In this document: positions 11,469 to 23,000 of the stretch, in pieces
Position numbering within the stretch: position 1 is the stretch's first letter
Layout of the letters: the number at the start of each line of letters is the position of its first letter
DNA from: Gaeumannomyces sp. JS-464
Taxonomy: Eukaryota; Ascomycota; Sordariomycetes; Magnaporthales; Magnaporthaceae
Assembly: GCA_002197995.1 (NCBI GenBank)
Contig: NGZR01000001.1
Coordinates: forward strand, 7,440,001-7,504,000
Length of the DNA stretch: 64,000 bases
Direction: 5' to 3'
The notes under the pieces: generated by a model
Told to the model about the DNA's origin: nothing
Seen by the model: only the letters and a program-made list of their open reading frames with translations
Databases searched by the model: none
Program-made: the position numbers and the translations under genes

Positions 11469-13732
11469 ATGGCCTCTCGGCCGGACGAACTGGCGACTTC
11501 CCCACTCCGACCTCCGGGCGCCGCCCCGCTCCATGCCCAGGGCACTGCCTCGGCCCGCAGCTCCGTCTCCGCCCATGGCCATGTCTCTGGCCTGAGTCCT
11601 CCTGGTCTCAGCCCAAATTCCGGTGCCGGCATTGCCAACGCCACCGGCCCTGCCAACAGACACCCCAACGGCCCCGGCCCGGACAAGGCTATGCTGTCGG
11701 TGACCTCGGCGGCGGCCCGGGCTTCGATCCGGCGCAGCTCAAGCTGACCAGGGGCCACTCGTGCAAGCTGTGCCAGCTGCGCAAGGTCCGCTGCGACAAG
11801 AACAAGCCCTGCGCCAACTGCGTCAAGGCCAACGTCGAGTGTCGCGTGGTGCCGCCGCTGCCTCCGCGCCGTCGCAAGAAGCGGCCGCAGGAGCGGGAGC
11901 TGATCGAGCGCCTCAGGAAGTACGAGCAGCTGCTGTCCCAGAACGGCGTCGCCTTCGAGCCCATCGCCCAGGACCTAAAGTCATCCGACCTCAGTGGCCT
12001 CGACGACGTCGACGAACTGGAGCAGGGCCTCGGCGGCCTCAAAACCTCGCCTGGAAGCCACAACTCGGACCCGCCGCGCGAGAGGGAATACAGATGGTTT
12101 CCCTACTACAGAGAGGAATCGGCTGACAGCCAGGTATTGTTGACTCGCGTCTGGACGCAATACAAGGTGAACCACGATGCATACGTCGACTCGTCCGATG
12201 ATGAAGAGCCTCAGCACAACACGATCCACCACGCCTTTGACAGGATGTTTGACAACCAGGACGGCTTCCCCTTCGTGCTGGGCGGTGGCGCGGCCGCGAC
12301 AACCGTCACGGACAAGCACCCGCCGGGCATCCAGATCTTCCAGCTCTGGCAGATCTACCTCAACAACGTGAACCCACTCCTCAAGCTCACGCACACACCG
12401 AGCTTGCAGGGCCAGATCATCGAGGCCGCCGCCAACCCGGCCAAGATCTCCAAACCACTCGAGGCGCTCTTGTTCGGAATCTACCTCATCGCCATCACGT
12501 CGATGCAGGACGACGAGGTCCATAGCACCTTCGGCGAGGAGAAGCCGATGCTACTCGGCAAGTTCCATGCTGGCTGCCAGCAGGCGCTGCTCAACGCCGG
12601 CTTCATGCGGAGCCCCGACCTGATGGTGTTGCAGGCCTACCTCATGTACCTACTCAGCGTGCGCCAGTTTGTCGACCCGCGCTCCATGTTCTGCCTGATC
12701 GGCATCGCCGTGCGTGTCGGCCAGCGCCTTGGCATCCACCGCGACGGCGCCCAGTTCAACCTCCCGCCTTTCGAGGTTGAGATGCGCCGCAGGCTTTGGT
12801 GGCAGCTCGCTGCCTTCGACAAGCGTATCGCCGAGATCACCGGCTCCACCATCACGGCCCTGTCGTCCAGCAACAGTGACACCAAGGCTCCCTTAAACAT
12901 CAACGACACGGACCTACACATCCATGCCAAGGACGCACCCCCACCATACCCCGGCCCAACTGAGCTACTGTTCGTGCTGAGCCGCATCGAAATGATCACC
13001 GCCGCCCCCACCGCCCCGGGCACCCACGCTCCCACCGGCACCAACAAGCCCAAGTTTCAATACTCGGCCGTGCCCTCGGCCCCTGACCTCGTCACGCACG
13101 TGGCCAACCAGAACCTGCCCGTTCAGAACATCGACGACTACTGCCGATATGTTGAGGAGGCGTACCTGAAGCACTGCGATCGCAAAATCCCACTGCACTT
13201 CTTCACCCTCATGTTCACGCAACAGAACCTCTGCAGGCTGCGCGTCATCGCTTACCTGGTCCGCACAGCCGCCGGCATCCAGGGTGACGAGGCCGAGCGT
13301 GACGCCCTCTTCGTAGAGGCGATCCACATGGTTGAGTACGACAATGTGATTCAGGCCGCCGACAACCTCAAGGGCTTCCTGTGGTACACCCACATGTACT
13401 TCCCGCTCCCGGGCTATATGTTTCTCGTCCACGAGCTGCGGGCACGCCGGACGGGCCCTTTGGTTGAGAGGGCCTGGGACGCCATTATCGAGAATCACGA
13501 GCGCCGGAGCCTTATGCGCAACCTACGCAGCCCCGTTCACTTTGCCTTTGGCACTCTGTTCCTCAAGGCTTGGGATGCACGCCAAGCCGCAGAGGCGCAG
13601 CTCGGCCATGCTCTTGAGACCCCCAAATTTATAAATGCGTTGAGGCAACGTCTGTCTAAGCATAAGCCGGGCCCTGGGGGTCCACCACGGCATCAACAGT
13701 CGTCGCAACAGCAGCAACAGCAACAGCAACAA

Positions 13733-13767
<35 letters not shown>

Positions 13768-13828
13768 TCAGCAGCAGCAGCAGCAGCAGCAACGACTGCA
13801 ACAGCAACAGCAACAGCAACAGCATCAA

Positions 13829-13916
<88 letters not shown>

Positions 13917-14520
13917 GGCATCATGGGCAGCACCACACTCAACAATCTCAGCAACAAGCACAACAACAGTCACCCCAGCACACACCGCAAAGTCTACAAC
14001 AACAGCAAACGCCAGATCATACTCCCTCAAGCCACAGCGACGGATCTGTGGGACCCATGGTTGTGGACGAACCGGCCATGTTCACCAGTTTTGACGGCGT
14101 AAACCAGTTCTTCGACGGCGGCGACGCCGGGGCGAGTCAGCAGCAGGATGTGCCGGATTTGGACTTTGGGCAGATGGACTGGCTCAGCATGATGCCCGAG
14201 ATCAGCAATCTGGCCGGCCTGAACCACATTGGCGGAGGCATGATGGGTGGTATGGGTGTCTCGGGCACGGGCATGCCGTCAATCGCTTCAGCGCTCCAGC
14301 CCCAGCAGTCATACCAGCAACCGCGCCAGCAGCCCCGGTACAGCAGCAGCCACCCCTGCCGCAGCAGACGTCGCCACCACCGCACCACCACACTCACCCA
14401 CTTCACCAGCACCAGCAGTCACAGATGTCTCATGGTTTACCCGTCCCATCGCAGCACTATCAAATGAGCATGCAGCATCAACACGGGCTTCCGGGACTGC
14501 GCGGGGATCACGGCGCCTAA
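11469..14520 (+). CDS. Zn2Cys6 transcription factor with fungal_trans domain and a very long polyglutamine region
   Basis: Nuclear regulator of about 1,016 residues. The start MASRPDELATSPLRPPGAAP (11469) was chosen because it opens a coding-like N-terminus; one frame change near 11697 links it to GFDPAQLKLTRGHS. The zinc cluster runs CKLCQLRKVRCDKNKPC then ANCVKANVEC, followed by a basic linker (PPRRRKKRPQEREL) and a coiled segment (IERLRKYEQLLSQNG). The fungal_trans region includes FQLWQIYLNNVNPLLKLTHTP, AVRVGQRLGIHRDG and MRRRLWWQLAAFDKRIAEI. The C-terminal part is dominated by Gln encoded by CAG/CAA (13700-13917), then acidic and Met/Gly-rich sequence. A frame change near 14335 restores VQQQPPLPQQTSPPPHHH through to GLPGLRGDHGA and a stop at 14520. 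It is divergent from the MFS transporter. The pathway is unknown. Confidence 0.86.
13700..13917 (+). repeat. CAG/CAA (polyglutamine) repeat with a pure CAACAG hexamer array
   Basis: Almost unbroken CAG and CAA codons. From about 13826 to 13913 they become a regular CAACAG hexamer array of roughly 14 copies, interrupted only by CAT or CGN codons elsewhere. The tract lies inside the regulator reading frame, so changes of whole codons alter glutamine number without breaking the gene. Confidence 0.95.
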
Positions 14521-15653
14521 AGTGCCGGTCAGTGCTCCCGTTTTAAAAAAAAAAAAAAACTTGTCCACATACCCTTCTTTGATTTGTCCGCCACATTTCC
14601 ATGTTTCCTTTTGCATCTCCTTCTTTCTGACTCCTCCGATATTATGACCAGGCCAGATCCAGTGTCTTCTGGCTACTCGATAAATGAAATCCGGTTACAT
14701 GGCCAGATGGCTCGGACACGGCCAAGCGGCGAAAAAGAAAATCGCAGTAAATCCAGGTCAGAGGTACATAGTACTGTTGTGGTTACCCATTCGTAACTGA
14801 CTGCTGCATGTACTCTCACTTTTGTTATTCTCCAAGTATGTCATGTACATTTCCCTCGCCTATCTGCTCTTCTTGATGTTGACGTTCTTGTTGGAAATCA
14901 CACGGGAGGCATATGTGGCATTAAGCGACAACCAAGCTTATACCCCGTTAGACTACTTTGCCTTGTTGGATCAAAAGAATGTACTGGGTTTCGTGGGTGG
15001 ACGCTTGGGTGACGCGGTAGGCGACTCGACTGGGTTACCAGGCTGTTTTATCTAGTAATGAAGTAATGATGTGGCTACGAGCTGGGGATGATTACACGCA
15101 TCAGGCTTTCTATCCCTTGCCTCGCGCCAGGGGCTGGCTGAGGCGCGCGGCGCGGGTCTATCGGCCCGTTCTGCCTGCCAGACGCCATCATGGACGTTTT
15201 TGCAGCCCGTCGCCCGGTGGCAGACGTCTACGCTATCATGCCAGGGGCTACCGTAAAAAAAAAGTCAAATTTTCAAGGTCCAAAATAGTGGAACATTCGG
15301 GTTGCTCGAATCCACCCCTTGGACTCAAACCTGCTGACGAGTGAGTGGCCTTTGGTTTGTACTTTGGAAGTCTATATAACACCAAGTACTTTTGGGGGTT
15401 GTCTTGTTTACATACAAACTACCGCCATCAAGTGGCAGTACACATCATTGGTATATAGCTTATTTTACAGAAGCGTGACTGGAAATCACACCGTCACCCA
15501 AATATGACGTTTGACCCGGCCCGAGCCTTTCATTATAAAGGCAAACGCCATTTTCAGGGGCGCCGGCTATCGCAGTCAGCAGATTAGATCAGCGCCAAGG
15601 GGAGGCCCAGCCGCGTGTTCCCGCGCCGCCGCCTGTTCATTATGCGTCATCGC
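14521..15653. other. Intergenic region between convergent regulator and Mdj1 genes
   Basis: Contains a 14-A run at 14547-14560 and an AT-richer, lower-complexity patch at about 15240-15540 that differs from the GC-rich surroundings. I found no gene. The patch could be a decayed repeat, but I see no terminal repeats or target duplication that would prove it. Confidence 0.45.
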
Positions 15654-17413
15654 TCAGCCGGATCCCGATCCTGACGCTTTTTTAGGTTCTTCCTTGCTGC
15701 CGTCTGACCTCGGCTTCTTCTCAGAGTCCGCTGCAGACCCGCCGTTGTGGCGATGTGCAGGGTGGTTCGTCAAGTTGTGCCACATCGATTTGAGGAACCC
15801 CTCGTTCTCGTGTGAGTTGGCATCAGATCTACTCAAGGCGTCAGAGGTGAAAGATCGAAACAACAAAGCCGCGGCAAAAGAAGGGACCGTCCTTACCCGC
15901 CCATGTTGATGTTCATGATACGCTTGGCGGTCTTATCGCCCATCTCCTCTGCCAGCATCTCGATTATGGTCCTCTGGTTGGCCGACAGGTACTTCGGCAT
16001 GGAGACGCGGAACTCGACGCGGAGGTCGCCGTTTGCGGAGCGGCGGGAACTGAGCTTCTTCATGCCCATGCCGCTGAGCGTGATGGAGTCGCCCGTGTTG
16101 GTGCCAGTGGCCACCCTGACGTTCACGTCGCCGTCGAGCGTCGGGATCTTGACCTCGCCGCCCAGTATTGCCGTGGTAAGCGGGATGGTGGCCGTGTAGA
16201 GGATGTCGGAGCCGGAGCGCTTGAACTTGGGGTCGGCGGCGACGCGCACGAGCAGGAAGAGGTCGCCGCGCACCGAGTGGACCGAGGACAGGTCGGCGCC
16301 GCCCAATACGGGGGCGTCGCCCTCGCCGTCGACGCGCAGGCGCATACCGTCCTCGACGCCACCGGGGATGTCGACCGTGATGGTCTTGCGGTCGCGCGTG
16401 ACGCCGTCGCCGTCGCAGGTGCGGCACTCGGACCCGTGGGGCGCGACCGAGCCCGTGCCCGAGCAGGCGCCGCACGTCGAGGCCATCTGGAAGCCGCCGT
16501 TGATGACGTGCACGCGCGTGCCCGACCCGTTGCACGACTTGCACGCGCTGCGCTTGGCCCCGGCCCTGAGCCCGCTCCCGCTGCACGTCCTGCACGTCAC
16601 CAGCGGGTTGATGGTGATGGTCTTGCTGGTGCCCTTGGCCGCCTCCATGAACGAAATGGACGCCTGAACCTCGATATTGTCGCCCACGGCTGCCTGCTGC
16701 TGCTGCCCAAAGGGGTTGCGCCCGCCGCCACGTCTGCCAGTGCCGCCGCCGAAGGGTCCGGCCCCGCCCGTGAAGGCGGAGAAGAGGTCGTCAAGGTTGA
16801 TGGAAGAGCCGAAGCCGCCCTGGCCGCCGAAGCCGGAGAAGGGATGGCCGCCGCCGAAGGGGTGGCCGGCTCCGGCGCCGGCTCCCGAGGGGTCGAAGCC
16901 GGCGGCGCCGAACTGGTCGTATTGCTCGCGCTTCTTGGGGTCCGACAGCACCTCGTAGGCGGCTTGTATCTCGGCGAACTTTTCCTTTGCGCCGGCGTCC
17001 TTGTTCGTGTCCGGGTGGTACTTCTTGGCCATGCCGTAGTAGGCCTTCTTGATCTCGGCCGCCGAGGAGCTCTTGCCGACCCCTAGCACATCGTACGGAT
17101 TTCTTTGCGCCGCGGAGGACCTCGGGCTTGCGTGGAACGTCTGCGCACGCATATGTCAGCGGGTCTGGGGGAGGACAAACACATCGGAGCAGGCTTTCCT
17201 GCGGCCAGGTGCACTCACCCTTTTGCTATGGACGGCACTACAGGAGCTACGAGGACATGCGGCAGGCCGCCTGCTCGCGGCGCATGCTGATATTGTGCGC
17301 GTCACGGGTGGCTCCAGTCCGGAGACCGGCAGCTTGCGTTGTCGACATATTCGGGCCCGTGATAGCTGGCGTGCCGGCAGGGCGGCCTTTGTGAGAAAGT
17401 TGCCGGAATTCAT
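15654..17413 (-). CDS. MDJ1: Mitochondrial type I DnaJ/Hsp40 co-chaperone (Mdj1 homologue)
   Basis: Matrix co-chaperone that stimulates mitochondrial Hsp70 (Ssc1) and helps fold imported proteins. Three exons (17413-17219, 17140-15897, 15828-15654) give 537 residues in one clean frame. Exon 1 is an Arg/Ala/Ser-rich presequence starting [20 protein letters not shown]. Exon 2 opens TFHASPR, then the J domain ([23 protein letters not shown] in [10 protein letters not shown]), a Gly/Phe linker ([19 protein letters not shown]), four zinc-finger repeats ([32 protein letters not shown]) and the C-terminal substrate-binding domains. The last exon adds a polar tail with [19 protein letters not shown]. 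Introns are 78 and 68 nt with consensus sites. HPD and all zinc cysteines are present, so the protein should be functional. Confidence 0.95.
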
Positions 17414-19344
17414 GGCTGGGCGTGACTACAAGAAAGGAAAGCTTGTAGGAGAGGGGTCGAGACTCGTTAAATCGTCATTGCCGAGGTGAGACCTGAGCGT
17501 AACCGGGAGGAGGGATATGATTCCTGGTTCCGTGAGCGAAAAGAACAAGCAGCAAAAGTTTGGTGCCTCGGCACCGAAGTGGCTGTATCTCGGCTTCGCT
17601 CTAGATCCAGGCGCTTCCATATTCCCATTCGCAACTGCACTTTTTTTTTCCTCCGCCGGACACCGTCATTGGGGCGGCGGGGGCCTGAGGCATCTATTGT
17701 GGGGGACTGTGGGGGCACGAGCTTAAAGCTTCTCGAAGCTTGCACGTTGGACGAAACCCCGCCCCACCATTTCCCAAAATGCCTCAAGGCATTGGATGTA
17801 AAGACGATTTTTCCCCAAGCGGAAATGGAACTTCTTCCGCGCCGGACTGGCGTCAATTCAGACTACCTGGGATGCTCAAGCTAGCAGCCTGGCTGTCTGT
17901 TGACTTACCTACATAGGCACCTAGGTATGTGGAATGTGCCAGGGGACGGTTTGGCGAGGCTGGACCGAATCTCACAAATGTCACACCATCTTTACCTCCT
18001 CCGCAAGCAGGTATCAACCTGCCAAGATAAATCCACCGCCCCCAGAACCGAACCCATCGACCAGACAGAATCATATCAAGTGTCCAGTTACCCGGCTATC
18101 ACTCCACCATCACTCTGTGCAGCGGAAACTCTCTGTATTCAAACCCTTTCACCGGTCATGGTTCGCGCTGAGCCACCGAGTTGAGGCTCAGGGGTGACCC
18201 CTGAGCCGGCCCGTGGACACACATATGTAAAGGAAGTGTGTAGCCGCATCGGTGGAAGAAACCAACTCCTAGGCAGCCTTCTGCGCCCGCGGGCTCATAT
18301 CGGCCTTCCAGTGGAAGTTCACGGTCTCTCTTGGGGACCTGTCACCACGGGCTAGCGGAGCGAAGGTATTTCTTGGGATGGGGCATTTCTCTCGATCCTG
18401 ACTAATCAACAGGCAGCGTTCGCGTTACGCCGTGACGAGGTGTCCAGGAAAACCAGCGAGATCTTGGAGCGCGTTCAGGCTGGGCTGTGTATACATACAA
18501 CATGACGACGGGGCAGATGAACCCGGGACGATACCAAGGAGCACGTCCCCGGCATGTCCATGTCGCTAATCCGCGCCTTTGTGTTCATGGGCAGCGAAAG
18601 GGAATGCATGTATCCTAGAGACTGGGCGAGGACATATCTGCCATTGCCCAACAGAACCATGCCATGCCTTTTGGCAACACATACGACGAGGATTAGTGAG
18701 ACCACTCGGCGGCTAGCGCTCTGTGAATAGAGCGCAGCCGGGGGTGGCCGGCTCCTGGGTACATAGGCTTGTAACCATGCATCTTGGGCGAATTTTGGTT
18801 TAGACAAAAATAGGGCCTGCGAGAGTCCGTGTCAACCGGGTTCCGCGCCTATGGACTCGTTTTAAGCGCATCCAGAGTTTGCCAATGAGCACGCCCCGGG
18901 GTCCCGACCCTTTCAGGCCGCCCCAGTTCGAGTTCGACGAGCTCATGTCCGCCTCGCCGATAACATTGATGGGTTGACGGACGCAATCAGTCTCGGCAGC
19001 TCAAACTTGAATGACAGAAAGATGAGTGTGTGGGCAGAGTAAAGATATATAAATAAAAATTGGCATGAGGCCTGCCTGGTCCCGTACGAGGCCGCTAATC
19101 GCTGGCTGTGTCGGTGCGACGTCGCCTTCTTCAATCCTCCCGTTGCAACCCGTTATTTATGTGCGCGCAAGAGTCGCTAGCTGGCGCGCCGCGCAAACCG
19201 CCAGACCCAATGTTTCTTCCGCTATATGGTGTCGATTGATCCAACCTTCCGTCTCATATATATACCCGGCATTATCCGTCGATAAAAGCGATTATCGTCT
19301 GTATGTCTCCTTTGCGCCTCTTTCGTCCTTTCTCCCTTGTGTGT
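17414..19344. other. Intergenic region upstream of Mdj1 and downstream of SAP30
   Basis: No supportable gene. It carries a near-perfect 23-nt palindrome at 18185-18207, an ACCTAGGTA-type word near 17920, and TATA-like runs at 19025-19060 and 19255-19265. Short open frames (17467-17856, 18475-18807) show no domain and are probably chance. Confidence 0.45.
18185..18207. repeat. 23-nt palindrome (11-bp arms, 1-nt centre)
   Basis: Left arm GGCTCAGGGGT, centre G, right arm ACCCCTGAGCC. It lies in non-coding DNA, about 770 bp upstream of the Mdj1 start. It could form a strong hairpin or be a dimeric protein-binding site; nothing else assigns a role. Confidence 0.85.
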
Positions 19345-20097
19345 TCATGTGTGTGTGTCTTTCTTTCGTATTCTTCCTGGCTTGGACGTGGCGCCCGATG
19401 CCGTAGTGTGGACTTTGTGCAGGAAGTCGACAATGACGTCGTTCTCCTGGACCCCTTGGCTATTGAAATGCTTTCGGACCGCGCCCGCGAGCTGGTCCTT
19501 GCCCTGTCGTCTGAACACCCTCGACCGGAGCATCGTCGGCGACTGGAGCCCCATGCTGCCGGGGCGCGAGAGGACCCAGCGGTGGTAGTCAGTCATGAAG
19601 GAGGTCGGCGTGTTCAATCGGTAGACGCGGCGGTAGGAATGAAGGACAGAGCGATCAAAGGACGACCATTGGACCTGTAGTGGGCAAGAGCAAGTCGTCA
19701 GCGAATTGTCGGCGGGTACACCCAAGAGGAGGATGCGCAAGGCAGAAATGGACATAGAACATACCGCCGCTCCAGGAGCGCTCGGTTCCTGGGCAGTGCC
19801 GTCCGGGGCGGCTGCCGCAGAAGCCGACGAGGCGCCGGCGGCGGACGAGGCGGGGGTCGGCCCTGTATCGGGGGCCGCAACGGGGAGCTGCGCCGTCGTC
19901 ACGGACTCCCTCAAGTTCGTGCCGGCCGAGCTGGCGACGCGACGCATCTTTCCCCCATTGACGGCGTGGTGGTGGGGGTGGTGATGTGCCGATGCGGGCG
20001 TGCCGTTCTGCCCGTCCTTGTGGCCATGCTTGCCGGTCGAGTGCGGGGTCTCTGGCTTGCTGGAGTCGTCGTGGCCGTTTCTCGACTTTGGAGGCAT
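19345..20097 (-). CDS. SAP30: SAP30-like subunit of the Sin3/Rpd3 histone deacetylase complex
   Basis: Chromatin co-repressor component that binds the PAH3/HDAC-interaction region of Sin3. Two exons (20097-19765, 19674-19345) separated by a 90-nt intron (GTATGT...ACAG) give 220 residues in one frame. The first half is disordered: MPPKSRNGHDDSSKPETPHS, a His-rich stretch (SAHHHPHHHAVNGG), then Ala/Pro-rich sequence. The second exon contains the Sin3-binding region: VQWSSFDRSVLHSYRRVYRL, TPTSFMTDYHRWVLSRPGSM, SRVFRRQGKDQLAGAVRKHF and NDVIVDFLHKV. That order and spacing match fungal SAP30 proteins. The start was chosen at MPPKSR because the intron-free upstream extension is low-complexity. The last about 20 residues, after HKV, are not conserved as far as I can tell. 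Confidence 0.88.
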   Translation of the reverse strand: MPPKSRNGHDDSSKPETPHSTGKHGHKDGQNGTPASAHHHPHHHAVNGGKMRRVASSAGTNLRESVTTAQLPVAAPDTGPTPASSAAGASSASAAAAPDGTAQEPSAPGAAVCSMSISALRILLLGVPADNSLTTCSCPLQVQWSSFDRSVLHSYRRVYRLNTPTSFMTDYHRWVLSRPGSMGLQSPTMLRSRVFRRQGKDQLAGAVRKHFNSQGVQENDVIVDFLHKVHTTASGATSKPGRIRKKDTHT

Positions 20098-23000
20098 TTG
20101 GGATGGGAGAGGCGGCAAAGGAAGAAACGGAAAATGGTTCCGCAAGGGCTGTGGCTCTGGGACGACGGCGGCTGGAGCGCACGCGACAGGCCGGAGCGGT
20201 TATGCGTGTTTTGCGGGGAAAAGATTCGAGAAAAGACCAATTGGGTGTCACATTGTACAAGAATTGTTCAAAAGACGAGTCCTACAGGGCCAAAGAAGCG
20301 CCCGTGTTTGCTCGCGATGGTTTCCTGTGTCCACTAAAAGGGGGTGCCAGCCGTAAATTTTCGGGATCGTGTGTCTCCTGACCTCAGCAGCCGACAAAAA
20401 GTTGCCCGGGATAGAGGTCTGACGACAGAGGCTCCACGGACCCACGCCGGCCCCCCACTCAGCAAGCACATGGTGATTTGTGCCCCATTTCTGCGATGGC
20501 CGCCATTGGACCATCCGTCCAACATCAATGCTCGCACGGCGCCACCTACCGACAGTTTGACGTGCAGCAGCCAACGTCAGGCGGGCGACAGAGTGCTGAT
20601 AAGTCTTTCCCTCACGCATGCATTCTGCATTCTCACCAGAGAACATGCGATTTTAGACTTGAGGCTGCGGCGGGCAGGTCGGGGATAGAGGCCCCGAGGG
20701 CGAGAGGTTACAGCCATGTTCGGGCTGGTATGGCGAGCAAAAAAAACAAATCACCCGACGGCACGAAAATAACCAGTCAAGTCGAAGGATGACCCCCACT
20801 GTACTTGTACTCCCTCCCGTCTCTAATGCACAAAGTAAAGACGGGAACTAAAATGCCTGGCGGCTTCCCCGCCTGGGCGTACAAGATTGAATGCACGCTC
20901 GACACTTAAATCGCATACGTAGGTCGGATGGGTAAATAACGACCCAGGGATAGGTCCCGCGCTACACATCTAAGGCTATCCTGGCTCGTCCCAGCAGAAA
21001 ATTCAAAAGTCAACTCACTGGAAACCCAATCAATGCGGCGCGGAGTCCGTGAGTGCGGCAGATGTATCTTTGTCGAGCAGGGATGATTTTTCTCTTTTAG
21101 AAATCTGTGATTGGATTGCCCGAAACACGGGGTCCCTAGTAGGTACTTCGAGGTGGGCCGTTATTTAGGTACGCAACCTACGTACATGATTGGAGCTGAA
21201 TTGCCTGCCCACGCATCTTCCACCGTCGCCCGCCTGCTTGCCGCCTGCCGCCATCTGCCGCCATCTAGGCCGTCGATGCCCCAAAGGTCCTCGTCAAGTC
21301 CTCGCCCTTCTTCTGCCCAAATGAAGTCACAATGGATGGTCAACCCCGCCTTGAGCCCGATGACGCGGGATGCCCGCTGCCGGTACCATATCCCACTGCG
21401 AAAAGGAGACTTGAGTGCATGCAGTAAGTCGTCACTGGATTTTCCATTCGCTTCCTTTGGACGGCAGATAGATGAAGGCCAAAAAGGAAGCAAAAAAAAA
21501 AAAACGCACAAAATCAAGCGGTTCTTCACACCCACCCACCCTCTTCCTCCCACGCCATTCACTGCCCTCATCATGTTGCGCTGGGGCTTCAACGGTCATC
21601 TAGTCGCGCCTGCTCGCTAAGCTGCCAACCGACCGCAACCTACCTGCCCGAGGTGCCCTTCGGTCGGAACCCCTGATGGATACCTCACGTATGCAGAAGA
21701 TGCATGGTTCGTCTCTCGCTTTTCCCTTTTTGTTGCGTAGACCTGTCGAGAATGCGAGGCATTTACTCGTCCGGGTGAAATGGCCAGACCCCAGGTCAGA
21801 TGGATACTACGTGGACACTCTTTCCCACCTCCGCTTGCAGGAGAACGCCCAAACCCCCACCACTTCGCGGGGGGCTGTGGACTGTTTTGGCGACATGCAG
21901 AAGCCACCGCCAAGAACGCCAGAGTGGCGCGCTATATTTTTTCGCCTTCTCCTCATTTTTTCGTCCCATTGCTGTCCCTCCCCTCTCTTGCTGAACTAGC
22001 AAATCACCGCTCCTCGAACAGGTCAAGTGAGTTGAGAAATTGGACGGTGAGACGGCCAGCCCCAGTGGAACTCCTCGGAGGCATCGGAGCACGCGGAGGT
22101 ATGCACTCCACACAGGACACCCTCAAGCGATGCTCCACGGCGTTGCGTTTGCAGTGCTCTTCGAAGCAAGAGGCAAGCCCAGGTGGTTAGCCGTCGAACC
22201 TCCAAGCCCCAAAGCAGTGATCAGCATGATCTCTACGTCGTTTGGTAGCACAAGCAGGATCCCAAGGCAGGTGCCTACCAGGTACATCCTAATGTGCAAC
22301 AGTGCAACATGATGCGATTGTCTAGAGACTCTGCTGTGTGTCATAGCAAAGGATATTCGAAAACGAACGCTTGCTGACAAGCAACTCCATGTCGCTGTGG
22401 TACTGTTTCGGCATGCTCCCTTGGGCTGCCCGCCTTGGGCCCGTTGGAATCTGTTAAGCATGTCCCTTGAGAGTTTGCCACTGGTACCTACCTAGGTATA
22501 TACCCCTCGGGATCACGAACGTTATTTTCGCCGTGCATTCCGTGCAAAATAGATAACTCCGGTGACCCTTGGGAGGTGTAGTTGGTGGTTGGCATTGGCA
22601 GTGGAAATTAGAACATTCACCCGGCATCTTTGTTGCCGAGCTATAGGGGCCATCTGCTCGAAATATTGCTCTTGCATTATAGTTTATACGTGCCCAAGTA
22701 TTGCCCCAGTTGCAAGTGCAATCCGAGGCTCGTTGTTTGTGAGAGCAAGCCCGACTTCAAAGGATTGAAGGTGGGTGGCACGCCACCGTTGGATAAGGCG
22801 TGTATGTAGATTGTCCTACCACAGGACAGGATGCTACCATAACAGCAGGCATGTTGGCACAAGGGCGAGGGGTAAAGGGAAGCCGAAGCCGTGCCCATCC
22901 AGCCGTCCAACCATCTCGGCAGGTTGTCATCTGCCTGCCAACGCAGCATGCCCAGGTAACCCCTGGGAAACACGACAGCCACTTTGCCTATCTTTGCTTT

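Noticed and set aside
13523..13966. Poly-Leu frame on the minus strand opposite the polyQ tract
   Set aside because: Direct mirror of the CAG/CAA array; the plus-strand frame belongs to a clear regulator.
15330..15350. CTGACGA resembling a hammerhead ribozyme core
   Set aside because: No matching GAAA segment with paired stems at the right spacing.
22190..22210. tRNA B-box-like GGTTCGA on the minus strand
   Set aside because: No A box, anticodon arm or acceptor stem could be fitted around it; other B-box-like words in the window failed the same way.
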